From the NCBI GenBank assembly GCA_945861675.1, contig CAMAVY010000016.1, positions 1 through 41,192 of the forward strand: DNA of 41,192 nt. The letters are read 5' to 3'. Position numbers and translations under genes: made by a program. The notes beneath the pieces were generated by a model. It did not search any database and had not been told where the DNA came from. It saw nothing but the letters and a program-made list of their open reading frames with translations. Positions within the stretch are counted from its first letter, which is position 1. Every line of letters begins with the position of its first letter. Source of the stretch: Klebsiella pneumoniae. GTDB taxonomy: Bacteria > Pseudomonadota > Gammaproteobacteria > Pseudomonadales > Azotimanducaceae. Positions 8,090 through 16,070 of this stretch are shown piece by piece.

Positions 8090-8788
8090 ATGAAACTGTT
8101 CAGCAATATCGCCGCAGCAGCGGGCCTCTCTGCCGCCTTGCTTGCTGGCTCCGCCTCGGCCATGCCGATTAATGGCTCGATTACCCTCGCAGACAGCCTA
8201 ACCGCACCTTTCAGTGTGTTGACGACTAAGATCGTTGGCGGCCTGAATTCGGCCAACTTCACCGGTGGCCCAGGGCCGTCGGTGGGCTTTGGTGTTGTCA
8301 CAGGGGCTAGTGGAAGCTACACCGGTAGTTTCTTGGCGCCGGTGACAACTGAAGATCTTCAGTTTGTGCCGATCGTTCAACTTTTTGGTGGGCCTACCTG
8401 GGTGGCCAACGGGTTCGTCTTCAACGTTTTTGGATCGTCCAGTGCTCCGGTTGACGGCGCGTTCAATTGCTCCGGCAACACCTGCAACGACAGTCTGTCC
8501 ATCGCATTGTTTGGTTCTGTGAGCAAGGCAGGTTTCACTACGACCGCCTGGAGCGGCACACTTGGCCTTACGGGAGCCTGCACAGGCAACCGTGTTGGCT
8601 CCGTTGGCAACGCGACTGCGTGCGGTGCGACTGGGGTGCTTGCTCAGAAGAGTGGGTCCTGGAGCATCCAGATTCAGTCTGACGGTACGCCCCCTGTGGT
8701 CACGCCGGAGCCGGTCAGCATCTCGATGCTGGGCCTGGGTCTGCTCGCTGCAGGCGCAATCGCTCGTCGCAAGCGCGTCGCTGCATAA
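8090..8788 (+). CDS. PEP-CTERM sorting domain-containing exported protein
   Basis: A 232-residue protein with a Sec signal peptide (MKLFSNIAAAAGLSAALLAG, predicted cleavage after ASA at ~24). The mature region is rich in Gly, Ser, Thr and Val and has four cysteines. The C-terminal tripartite signal is classical: PEP at 206-208, a hydrophobic helix (SISMLGLGLLAAGAIA) and a basic tail (RRKR). Exosortase cleaves such proteins and releases or anchors them in the extracellular or EPS matrix of Gram-negative biofilm and floc formers. ATG 8090 is chosen because it starts the signal peptide; the frame is open upstream without meaning. No exosortase or EPS gene is in this window. Expression is probably sigma-54 dependent (promoter at 7998), and a good terminator follows. 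Confidence 0.93.
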   Translation: MKLFSNIAAAAGLSAALLAGSASAMPINGSITLADSLTAPFSVLTTKIVGGLNSANFTGGPGPSVGFGVVTGASGSYTGSFLAPVTTEDLQFVPIVQLFGGPTWVANGFVFNVFGSSSAPVDGAFNCSGNTCNDSLSIALFGSVSKAGFTTTAWSGTLGLTGACTGNRVGSVGNATACGATGVLAQKSGSWSIQIQSDGTPPVVTPEPVSISMLGLGLLAAGAIARRKRVAA

Positions 8789-8834
8789 GGTCTGACCGCA
8801 TAGGTCTGATCGGCTAGTTCGCTAGCTTCCGGAG

Positions 8835-8873
8835 GCCCCGCCTGATTCAAGTCAGACGGGGCTTTCGCGTTTT
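8835..8873 (+). terminator. Rho-independent terminator after the PEP-CTERM gene
   Basis: GCCCCGCCTGA (8835-8845) pairs with TCAGACGGGGC (8852-8862), an 11-bp stem with one mismatch around a 6-base loop. TTTCGCGTTTT follows. It lies about 47 bases after the stop codon. Confidence 0.8.
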
Positions 8874-8968
8874 GGGGCGGTTGATCACAGAGAAAGCGCG
8901 CGCGCTCAGCGTCGAACCAGGGATTCTGCGACCTTCCAGCCGACCGATTGCCATGCGAGCCGCTTGGG

Positions 8969-9439
8969 TCAGCTGCTGGCCTGCAGCGCCTCGAGCACTT
9001 TCTGCGGATGTGTCTCGGCCTTCGGCACCTTCTTCCAGTGCTTCACCACCTTGCCATCGGTGCCGATCCAAACTGTTGAACGGATCACGCCGACGACCTT
9101 CTTGCCGTACATCATCTTCTCGCCCCAGGCGCCGTAGGTCTCCATGACCTTGCGCTCCGGATCCGAGAGCAACGTGAAGGGGAGTTTGTATTTCGCGACG
9201 AACTTCTGATGCGATGCCTCATCGTCCGCAGAAACGCCGAGCACTACGGCGCTGGCCTTCTTGATGTCGCTCCACAGGTCACGGAAGCCACAGGCTTCCT
9301 TGGTGCAGCCGGGTGTGTCGTCCTTCGGGTAGAAGTACAGGATGACGTGCTTGCCGCGCAGATCCTTCAGCGCCACTTTGTTGCCGTCGGCGTCTTTCAA
9401 TGTAAACGCGGGCGCTGCTTTACCTTCTTCTATTGCCAT
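8969..9439 (-). CDS. bcp: Thioredoxin-dependent thiol peroxidase (Bcp/PrxQ)
   Basis: A 156-residue cytoplasmic peroxiredoxin that reduces H2O2 and alkyl hydroperoxides. It contains the PrxQ signature YFYPKDDTPGCTKEACGFRD with peroxidatic Cys45 and resolving Cys50 five residues later, as in atypical 2-Cys Bcp proteins. Further family segments are VLGVSADDEASHQKFVAKY, LPFTLLSDPE and RSTVWIGTDGKV. Length and organisation are normal. It is the last gene of a possible minus-strand group with the two SDRs upstream (100-base gap holding an 11-bp repeat tract). It converges with the PEP-CTERM gene. Confidence 0.95.
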   Translation of the reverse strand: MAIEEGKAAPAFTLKDADGNKVALKDLRGKHVILYFYPKDDTPGCTKEACGFRDLWSDIKKASAVVLGVSADDEASHQKFVAKYKLPFTLLSDPERKVMETYGAWGEKMMYGKKVVGVIRSTVWIGTDGKVVKHWKKVPKAETHPQKVLEALQASS

Positions 9440-9486
9440 GGGTAGCCACCTTTCGACTGTTGCTGTTGGGTTATCAATTCTGCAAT

Positions 9487-9530
9487 GCGCGTGCTGGGCG
9501 CGTGCTGGGCGCGTGCTTGGCGCGCGGCGG
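9487..9530. repeat. 11-bp tandem repeat, four copies, upstream of bcp
   Basis: The unit GCGCGTGCTGG occurs at 9487-9497 and 9498-9508, with one change at 9509-9519 and a degenerate copy at 9520-9530. It lies in the untranslated gap between the second SDR gene and bcp, 48 bases before the bcp start. It looks like replication slippage; no regulatory role is shown. Confidence 0.8.
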
Positions 9531-9539
9531 ACGGGCGCC

Positions 9540-10232
9540 TTAGAGATGTTGGGTCAAGCCGCCATCCAACGGAAAGATCTGCCCCGAAACGTAACCGACG
9601 CCGCTGCCGGCCAGCCAGACTGCCATGGGCCCCACATCGTCCGGGCGCCCTGCGCGTTTCGACAGCGTGAAGCGAATCGCACGCTGCGCTTCGGCGTCCG
9701 CGGGGTCGAGGCGATCGGTCATCCAGTCCATCCAGCCCAGAGCAATTCCGTTGACAGAAATGCCGGCGGGCGCGAGTTCCTGAGCCAGTGCGCGAATCAG
9801 GTTTGCCAGCGCGCCGTGGGCTGCGCAATACGCAGATGCGTTGGGCAGGCCACGCGAACCCAGCGCATGCGTCACGAATACAAGGTTGCCGCCGCGCTGC
9901 TGCTGCAGCATCCGGCGGACCGCGCTTTGCGCCGCGGCAAACGTATGCGTGAAGTTGCCGCTCATGGCGCTGCTGAGTTCGCTTGTGCTGACGTCCACGA
10001 ATGGTCGCGCGATAAACGCATCCAGCGCACACACCAGCACGTCCACGCCGCCCAGTGCTGCTGCAGCGCGTTCGACTTCGGCGGCGGCGTCGTCCGCGCA
10101 GTGCGCCGGCAGTTGCGCCAGGTCTGCGCCGGCTTCGCGGAATGCCACTACCACTGCGGCACCGGCAGCCGTATCAGCACCCAATACGATGGCCCGTTTG
10201 CCCGTGAGGTCGAAGTGCGCAATCCCGCTCAT
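9540..10232 (-). CDS. SDR-fold protein lacking canonical cofactor and catalytic motifs
   Basis: A 230-residue protein clearly related to short-chain dehydrogenases: the C-terminal GYVSGQIFPLDGGL, the ALAQELAPAGISVNGIALGW strand and the overall length all fit. The key residues are not there. The TGxxxGxG nucleotide motif reads LGADTAAG, the NNAG motif reads VCALDA, and the active-site YxxxK reads Tyr135-CAA-His139. The usual catalytic Ser position is Thr/His (121/122). It is therefore predicted to be non-catalytic. Its start overlaps the stop of the canonical SDR upstream by the four bases ATGA, so the two are translationally coupled and may form a heteromer. Its stop precedes the bcp leader by 100 bases. 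Confidence 0.82.
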   Translation of the reverse strand: MSGIAHFDLTGKRAIVLGADTAAGAAVVVAFREAGADLAQLPAHCADDAAAEVERAAAALGGVDVLVCALDAFIARPFVDVSTSELSSAMSGNFTHTFAAAQSAVRRMLQQQRGGNLVFVTHALGSRGLPNASAYCAAHGALANLIRALAQELAPAGISVNGIALGWMDWMTDRLDPADAEAQRAIRFTLSKRAGRPDDVGPMAVWLAGSGVGYVSGQIFPLDGGLTQHL

Positions 10233-11071
10233 CGTGGTTGCGCCTTGGGCGCGAAGTCGACTGGCCCCAGGCCGCCTGCAAGTCCACCGCCGTCAATGAT
10301 GAAGTCCTGGCCGGTCACGTATTCCGAAGCATCGGATGCCAGGTAAACGCATAGCGGTCCGAGCTCCCACCATTCTCCGAGACGTCGCACCGGCACTTTC
10401 GCCCCGCGCATCTTGCTGACGGCGGCTTCCTCTGCGTTCGCTGGCGCCTGCTGCAGCACAAAACCCGGAACGATGGTGTTTGCGCGGATGCCGTGCGGGG
10501 CCAGCATGGTTGCGATGGACTTGGTCATGGCGATCTGGCCACCTTTCGCCGTCGGATAGGCGAACGATTTGTTGCCGCGCATGGCGGTGCCCGATGCCAC
10601 ATTGATGATCACGCCCCCGCCGGGCTCGCCGCCGCGTTGGCCACCGCGCTGGCCGCCGCGCTCCACCATGTGTTTCGCGGCCGCGCGCGAACAGTAGAAA
10701 TTGCTCTTCAAGTTGGCGGCGAGCACCGCTTCGAAGGCATCGTCCGGGTAGTCCCAGAAGTTCCAATTGCCGCGTACACCACCGCCGCCCGCATTGGCGA
10801 CCATCACATCCAGGCGGCCGAACTCGGCAACACAGCGATCGACCAGCGCATCCACCTCAGCAGAGCGGGTCACGTCAGTCTGATGGGCAATCGCGGTGCC
10901 GCCAGCAGCGCGAATCTCGGCAACGGTGCTGTCGATCTGCGCCTGGGTGCGCGCCGATACAACCACCCGCGCGCCGGCTTGTGCCAATGCCATGGCCATG
11001 GCTTTGCCCAGCCCGCGCCCGGATCCGGTCACGATGGCTGCGCGGCCATCGAGTCGCAGTTTCTCCAACAT
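10229..11071 (-). CDS. Short-chain dehydrogenase/reductase, canonical, with Gly-rich repeat insert
   Basis: A 280-residue classical SDR. The NAD(P) motif TGSGRGLG (15-22), NAG (93-95), N120, S160 and Y172-x3-K176 are all present, and FIIDGGG ends the fold. The family converts alcohols and ketones, often on acyl-CoA, steroid or ring intermediates. An unusual low-complexity insert of about 15 residues (~138-152, with two GGQR units and a GGEP) lies between helix E and the catalytic strand. It is encoded by a short in-frame repeat in the DNA. The gene leads a minus-strand pair with the degenerate SDR, with a 4-base ATGA overlap. It is divergent from the amidohydrolase. Confidence 0.9.
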   Translation of the reverse strand: MLEKLRLDGRAAIVTGSGRGLGKAMAMALAQAGARVVVSARTQAQIDSTVAEIRAAGGTAIAHQTDVTRSAEVDALVDRCVAEFGRLDVMVANAGGGGVRGNWNFWDYPDDAFEAVLAANLKSNFYCSRAAAKHMVERGGQRGGQRGGEPGGGVIINVASGTAMRGNKSFAYPTAKGGQIAMTKSIATMLAPHGIRANTIVPGFVLQQAPANAEEAAVSKMRGAKVPVRRLGEWWELGPLCVYLASDASEYVTGQDFIIDGGGLAGGLGPVDFAPKAQPR

Positions 11072-11374
11072 CTGTACTCGGTCTCCTGATCGTTCAGACC
11101 CGTGCTGACGCGAAGACTATCAGCGTGCGAGCGCGCCGAAGCGCGTAAGCGCGCAGGTGCGCGCGCGTGCCTGTGCAGTTGCGGGCGGTGGATTGCCGGT
11201 CCGGCGCGCATTGACTGGCTGCATTAGCGTTTGACCCCATGCAGATGCCTGCCGGATAGTCGGGCACCGATCGCGACCCCGCCAGTGACTTGGGCTTGAA
11301 TCGATCTACCGATCAGGCCAACGGCTGAGCAGGGAGCCCATCAGCGGAGCGGTCATCTACCGGGGGAGAGGGAC
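11072..11374. other. 303-base divergent intergenic region
   Basis: It separates the minus-strand SDR pair from the plus-strand amidohydrolase and should hold both promoters. I see GC-rich runs of GCGC, a purine-rich GGGGGAGAGGGA just before ATG 11375 that serves as ribosome binding site, and no convincing -10/-35 pair, palindrome or small gene. Confidence 0.5.
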
Positions 11375-12487
11375 ATGAGTTATCCGATCATTTCTGCTGA
11401 TTCGCACATCACCGAAGCACCGGACACCTACACGAAGTTCATGGACGCGCGCTGGCTGGACAAAGCGCCGCGCATTGTTCGCACCGATGCAGGCGATGTG
11501 TTTCAGATCGACGGCATGGCCCGCCCGATTCACTTGGGACTGGTAGCCGCAGCAGGCAAGGCGCCGGAAGACATCACGGCCACCGGTGTGCACTTCGAAG
11601 ATCTGCATCGCGGTGGTTGGGATCCCGATGCGCGTCTGCTCGACCAGGATCGCGATGGTGTTGCTGCCGAAGTGATCTATCCAACGGTGGGTATGATGCT
11701 CTGCAATCACCGTGACTTCGACTACAAGCACGCGTGCTTCGACGCCTACAACCGCTGGATCGCCGCATTCTGTGATCGGCATCCGACGAGGTTGCTGGGG
11801 TGCGGGCAGACCGCGTTGCGCAGCGTTGAGGAAGGCATTGCGGACCTGCAGGCGATCAAAGCGCTGGGCTTGCCTGGCGTGATGATGCCGGGCAACCCCG
11901 CCGTCGCCGACTACGACTCTCCGTTGTATGACCCGTTCTGGGAAAAGGCGATTGAACTCGGACTGCCGTTGTCGTTCCACATCCTCACGACGCGCGGCGG
12001 CGAAACCCGCGGCCCGCGGATCAATACGTTTCTGTCCATCATCCGCGGCAACCAGGACATCATCGGCACGCTGATCTTCGGCGGTGTGTTCGAGCGTTTT
12101 CCGGCGCTGAAGGTGGTGTGCGTCGAGGCCGACGCAGGTTGGGTGCCGCACTATCTCTACCGCATGGACCATGCCTACAAGCGGCATCGCAACTGGTTGG
12201 CGCCGGGCATCAAGCTGTCCAGGCTGCCGAGCGAGTATTTCTCGGAGCACATCTACACCACGTTCCAGGACGACTGGGTGGCGTTTCGCAGCGTGGATCA
12301 GATGAATTGGAAGCGTCTGATGTGGGCGAATGACTTTCCGCATTCGGACTCGACCTGGCCCTGGTCGCAGGAAATGCTGGCGGAGCAGAGCAAACACCTG
12401 ACGGCCGAGCAACGCCGCGCCATCGTCTGCGGTAACGTGGCAGGCCTGTACAACATCGACATCAACACCCTGGCGAAAGCCGCCTAG
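11375..12487 (+). CDS. Amidohydrolase family 2 (metal-dependent hydrolase/decarboxylase)
   Basis: A 370-residue TIM-barrel protein of the ACMSD-related amidohydrolase_2 family. The N-terminus IISADSHITE carries the D-x-H start typical of this group. GLPGVMMPGN, the LPLSFHI strand with a metal-ligand histidine and the C-terminal LMWANDFPHSDSTWP with the catalytic Asp follow in order. Relatives are decarboxylases or hydrolases in aromatic, terpenoid and steroid breakdown, using one Zn2+ or Mn2+. A strong Shine-Dalgarno (GGGGGAGAGGG) precedes ATG 11375. It stands alone, with SDR genes divergent upstream and the amidotransferase downstream. Substrate is not assignable from sequence. Confidence 0.9.
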   Translation: MSYPIISADSHITEAPDTYTKFMDARWLDKAPRIVRTDAGDVFQIDGMARPIHLGLVAAAGKAPEDITATGVHFEDLHRGGWDPDARLLDQDRDGVAAEVIYPTVGMMLCNHRDFDYKHACFDAYNRWIAAFCDRHPTRLLGCGQTALRSVEEGIADLQAIKALGLPGVMMPGNPAVADYDSPLYDPFWEKAIELGLPLSFHILTTRGGETRGPRINTFLSIIRGNQDIIGTLIFGGVFERFPALKVVCVEADAGWVPHYLYRMDHAYKRHRNWLAPGIKLSRLPSEYFSEHIYTTFQDDWVAFRSVDQMNWKRLMWANDFPHSDSTWPWSQEMLAEQSKHLTAEQRRAIVCGNVAGLYNIDINTLAKAA

Positions 12488-12568
12488 TCGAACAGCCGCG
12501 ATAACCGGCTAGGCTTGCGGTTCATTGGACGATTCAGCACAGCATTCAGATTGGGGGCTCACCACGCA

Positions 12569-13423
12569 ATGTGTCGATTCACTTTCTACTCTGGCCGGCC
12601 GATTACGTTGGGCTCCCTGATCACGGAGCCCGCGCACTCCCTGATTCACCAGAGCTTCGAGTCGCGTGAACGTGAAGAACCCTTGAATGGTGACGGCTTC
12701 GGCATCGCCTGGTATGCCGACGAAGTTTCACACGAACCTGCGCGATTCCGCTCGATCACGCCCGCCTGGAGCAATCAGAACCTCTCTGAGTTGGCGCGCG
12801 TCGTCAAAAGCCCCTGCATCCTCGCGCACGTGCGTGCGGCCACGCAGCACATCGCGGTCACGGAGACCAACTGTCATCCGTTCAAGCACGGCCGCTGGTC
12901 GTTCATGCACAACGGCGACATCGGCGGTTTCAATCGCGTGCGCAGGCCCATGCTTGCGCAGCTGTCGGACGCCAGCTTCGGGCTCATTGGCGGCACGACC
13001 GACTCCGAACATTTCTTTGCGCTGTTGCTCGATGAACTGCGTCGCGAAGACGATCCGCACAGCGTCGTGGCAATGGGCCTGGCCATGAACCGCGCCATAC
13101 AGAAAACGTCCGACCTCGTGGATAAGCACGCGCCCGGCGAGTTCATTTATCTGAACGCAGCGCTGTCGGACGGCGAGCACTCGATCACTGTGCGCTTCAC
13201 TACGGATGCGCCGGAGCATGCCTCGTCGTTGTATCTCAATCAGGGCCATCGCTACGTGTGCGAGGACGGTGTGTGCTGGATGGTCGAGCCTGAAGATGAA
13301 GATGGCACGGTCATCGTCTCGTCTGAGCCACTGTCGTCGGAGCCAAGCTGGCGCTCCATCAAATCCAATTCCATGGTGCTGATCGAGAAGGGCACAGTGC
13401 ACTCCACGCAGGACATTGTCTGA
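12569..13423 (+). CDS. Class II glutamine amidotransferase (YafJ/EgtC-like Ntn hydrolase)
   Basis: A 284-residue protein. ATG 12569 is chosen because it places cysteine at position 2 (MCRFTFYSG), the N-terminal nucleophile freed by methionine removal in class II amidotransferases. Further Ntn signatures are LNGDGFGIAWY, ILAHVRAAT, NCHPFKHGRWSFMHNGDIGGF and GTTDSEHFF. The fold hydrolyses glutamine to release ammonia or cleaves gamma-glutamyl amides. No synthetase domain is attached and no ergothioneine genes are nearby, so the acceptor is unknown. It starts 82 bases after the amidohydrolase stop and converges with the metallo-hydrolase. Confidence 0.92.
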   Translation: MCRFTFYSGRPITLGSLITEPAHSLIHQSFESREREEPLNGDGFGIAWYADEVSHEPARFRSITPAWSNQNLSELARVVKSPCILAHVRAATQHIAVTETNCHPFKHGRWSFMHNGDIGGFNRVRRPMLAQLSDASFGLIGGTTDSEHFFALLLDELRREDDPHSVVAMGLAMNRAIQKTSDLVDKHAPGEFIYLNAALSDGEHSITVRFTTDAPEHASSLYLNQGHRYVCEDGVCWMVEPEDEDGTVIVSSEPLSSEPSWRSIKSNSMVLIEKGTVHSTQDIV

Positions 13424-13434
13424 CCCGCGGCGTA

Positions 13435-14205
13435 TCAGTCGCTGTCGTGCACGCCCATGAATTGCCGGAACATCTGCAGGTCTGCCACACGCAGATACGG
13501 GTTGCGCCGCTTGGTGTTCGCCAGCGTGGCGTTCGGCACATCGCCATAGTTGTGCCCGGGCAGCAGCAGCGTGTCGTCTGGCAGACGCGACAGTTTCTGC
13601 AGGCTTCGATACATGTCGTCCGGGTTCGAGCCGGGCAGGTCGACGCGCCCGCAGCCATCGATGAACAGCGTGTCGCCGGAGATCAGTGTGTGCCGGCAGC
13701 GGAAGCACTGCGAGCCGGGCGTGTGGCCGGGCGTGTGCAGAAACTCGATCGCAACGTCGCCCAGCTTGACCTCATCGCCTGATTCCACCTTCACGAGATC
13801 CGAATCAGAAACGCCGGTCACTCGCTTCAAGCCATCGGCTTCGAGCTTGTGGACGTAGATCTTCACGCGCTGGTGCTCGAGTAACTCCGTGATGCCCGGA
13901 ATGCGTCTGCCGCCCATGCCGCCGCCACAGTGGTCCGGGTGGTAGTGGGTGATCAGTGCGCCGGTGACCTTGAAATCCTGTTGGTGGACGTGTTCGAGCA
14001 GGCCGTCTATCTCCCATGCCGGATCGATGAGCACGACTTCGCGGGTGCGATTCGAACCCAGAACATAGGTGAAGTTCTGCATGGGTCCGATCTGAATCTG
14101 TTCGACGAACAGCTCGTTGTCTGGTCCGCTTCGCTCGGGGTCGGGCCCGCTCCGCGCGGATGATGGCTGGTTTGGTGCCTGCTCGCCGGTCTGATCGGTG
14201 GACAT
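13435..14205 (-). CDS. Metallo-beta-lactamase fold hydrolase (glyoxalase II-like)
   Basis: A 256-residue protein with the binuclear zinc signature THYHPDHCGG (H87, H89, D91, H92), followed by HTPGHTPGSQC, SGDTLFIDGCGRVDLPG and LPGHNYGD. This order is that of glyoxalase II-like and persulfide-dioxygenase-like MBL hydrolases, acting on thioesters or similar. The N-terminal ~28 residues are low complexity (SGPDPERSGPD duplication) and probably disordered; a later start is possible, but none is clearly better. It converges with the amidotransferase and diverges from the unknown gene at 14374. Confidence 0.9.
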   Translation of the reverse strand: MSTDQTGEQAPNQPSSARSGPDPERSGPDNELFVEQIQIGPMQNFTYVLGSNRTREVVLIDPAWEIDGLLEHVHQQDFKVTGALITHYHPDHCGGGMGGRRIPGITELLEHQRVKIYVHKLEADGLKRVTGVSDSDLVKVESGDEVKLGDVAIEFLHTPGHTPGSQCFRCRHTLISGDTLFIDGCGRVDLPGSNPDDMYRSLQKLSRLPDDTLLLPGHNYGDVPNATLANTKRRNPYLRVADLQMFRQFMGVHDSD

Positions 14206-14373
14206 GGTTGTGTTCCAGGTGGGGCCAGATTCGGCCCGACTATACGCGAGCAGATTGTGCGAGCAGATTCAGCAAGGGGCGGCACGCCTGCACGCCGACG
14301 CGCCGCCGCACGGGCATCACGCTGATGGCTGCCGATCGACGCGTACTATCCTGGCTTCGTTCCCGATCCCGAG

Positions 14374-15432
14374 ATGCTTGCAATGGCTCACCTGCTCTAC
14401 ACCGAATCCGAGCTCATGCGCGATCACGCGTATGTGCGGCCGCATACAGCCGATGGTCGCCGCATGCATGGCGGTTTTCTGGAAGACGGTCGGTATCAGC
14501 CGCCGCGCGCGCTTGTGCGTGAACCGGCATTGGCTGAGTGGACTGCGGCACTGCGCATGCGCGGTGGTGAATTGCTGGATGCGAACAGCAGCCTGCTGTC
14601 CGGTGCGCGCGTGCCGAACGTCGAGCAACAGCGTCTGTTGTTGCGCCACGGGCTCGCGCAGACGTTCTGGAATGGTCTGACCATCACCGGAAAGATCGAG
14701 GGGCGCGGCCGGATGCTTGCGGAAATGCAGTTTCCCGATCTGCAGGGCGTGATTGTCGAGGACATCGCGCAGATGGGCATCGGTCACCTGAATCGCGGAT
14801 TGTTGAAGGCCCATGGCCTGGATGAAGGCGGCACCCCGTCGCAGGGCATCGGCGGTCACGACGTGATGTGGTTCGTGGCACGCGACATGGTGCTTGGCGC
14901 GAATGCGTTTCCCGATGTGGAGCCACCGGAGTCCATCTCGCGTCCAGAAGCGGGCAAGCGCTGGATGCCGGAGCTCGCCATGCCCTATGAGGGCATGGTG
15001 TCGTTCCTCATGAATCTGCTGCTCATTGAGTTCCGCGCAGAGATCGGCTTCGCGAGCACCCAGGCGGTATTGCGCACGCCCGGATTGTTTGCGGAAACCG
15101 CCTCCGATACGGCCGCCGACGAGGCGGCGGAGATCATCGGCCGCATCCGCATCGACGAAGAGATTCATGTGACATCGCTGCGCCTCTATCTGGGCGAGCT
15201 GCGTTCCGTAACATTCAAGACCGAGCAAGGCGGCGCCATACCGGGCTATGTGTTGATCGATCGCTTCTGGAAGGGTCTGGTGCACTGGGCCACGGTCGAG
15301 CAGCCACTGATTGCCGGGCGTCAGCAGCTGGACCTGATCCGGCCGCGGGTGCTTGCGCACCCTGATGGTGAAGGCATCTGGCAGGCGTTTCTCGCCCTGG
15401 GCGACAGCAATCTGTTGCTTGCAGCGGGCTGA
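14374..15432 (+). CDS. Uncharacterised protein, possible ferritin-like diiron fold
   Basis: A 352-residue soluble protein that I do not recognise. It appears mostly helical. Candidate metal ligands sit in helix-like stretches: E109 (TGKIEGRGRML), E129 with H138 (VEDIAQMGIGH), E219/E223 (LLLIEFRAEIGF) and a clear ExxH at E262-H265 (DEEIHVTSLRLYLGE). This spacing of Glu, Glu/His, Glu and ExxH resembles ferritin-like diiron proteins, but only the last motif is textbook. There is no signal peptide or membrane helix. ATG 14383, three codons in, is an alternative start. The convergent neighbour is a Rieske ferredoxin, a plausible electron donor if this is an oxidoreductase. Confidence 0.5.
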   Translation: MLAMAHLLYTESELMRDHAYVRPHTADGRRMHGGFLEDGRYQPPRALVREPALAEWTAALRMRGGELLDANSSLLSGARVPNVEQQRLLLRHGLAQTFWNGLTITGKIEGRGRMLAEMQFPDLQGVIVEDIAQMGIGHLNRGLLKAHGLDEGGTPSQGIGGHDVMWFVARDMVLGANAFPDVEPPESISRPEAGKRWMPELAMPYEGMVSFLMNLLLIEFRAEIGFASTQAVLRTPGLFAETASDTAADEAAEIIGRIRIDEEIHVTSLRLYLGELRSVTFKTEQGGAIPGYVLIDRFWKGLVHWATVEQPLIAGRQQLDLIRPRVLAHPDGEGIWQAFLALGDSNLLLAAG

Positions 15433-15468
15433 CGTCGCGATGACGGTCGTTGTTCGAGAGCAACTGGC

Positions 15469-15786
15469 TCAGCGCCGCGGTTCGGTGTCCACCCACACCA
15501 GATCGTCGGTGATCTGAATCGGATAACAGTCCAGCGGCCCGTCGCCGGGCGCCAGCAGCAGTTCGCCTGTGCGCAGCGAAAAGCGTGCGCCGTGCAGCGG
15601 ACAGATGATGACGTCGTTGTCCACGTAGCCATCGCACAGCGACCAGTCTTCGTGCGTGCACTGCTCCGAGACTGCGAATAGTTCGTCGCCCACACGGACG
15701 ATCGCGATGCGTTGACCGTCGGCTTCGAACAACGTCGGTTCATCGGGCTGCAATGCGGCAAGTGGACAGACGGCGCGCAGGGTCAA
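15469..15786 (-). CDS. Rieske [2Fe-2S] ferredoxin, non-haem dioxygenase type
   Basis: A 105-residue protein consisting of a single Rieske domain. Cluster ligands are C43-T-H45 and C62-P-L-H65 (CPLHGARF). The size and GDELFAVSEQCTH/DNDVIICPLHG pattern match the small ferredoxins (BphF/NdoA type) that pass electrons to ring-hydroxylating dioxygenases. No dioxygenase alpha subunit or reductase is in the window. Its partner is either elsewhere or the possible diiron protein whose gene converges with it, 36 bases away. Confidence 0.93.
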   Translation of the reverse strand: MTLRAVCPLAALQPDEPTLFEADGQRIAIVRVGDELFAVSEQCTHEDWSLCDGYVDNDVIICPLHGARFSLRTGELLLAPGDGPLDCYPIQITDDLVWVDTEPRR

Positions 15787-16070
15787 GGCAGTGGCTCCAG
15801 AAAAATCGCGGCTGGGTTGTTCCGCTGTTCAAGTGTGCAAGCACGGCACGCATGCCTGCGCCACGGAACAACGCGCTGAGATTGTTGGTCACTCCCTGTG
15901 TGAGGTCGAGGATTTTTCCGCAACACGATCTGCCAGGCGCGGACGCTGAAGCGACGACCGGTGCACGGCAAGGCTGACAGCATCGTTGTCGCATGCGAGT
16001 CTGCGGCCGCGCGAACGAGGGCAATGGGTGTTGGAGCAAGCTTGCATGCAGCTGGGATCGGCAGCGATTG
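15787..16070. other. Intergenic region upstream of the PBP1b gene
   Basis: About 284 bases between the divergent Rieske and PBP1b genes, continuing into a 13-bp tandem repeat. I see no convincing gene, RNA or clear promoter hexamers. Open frames here are short and not protein-like. Confidence 0.45.
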
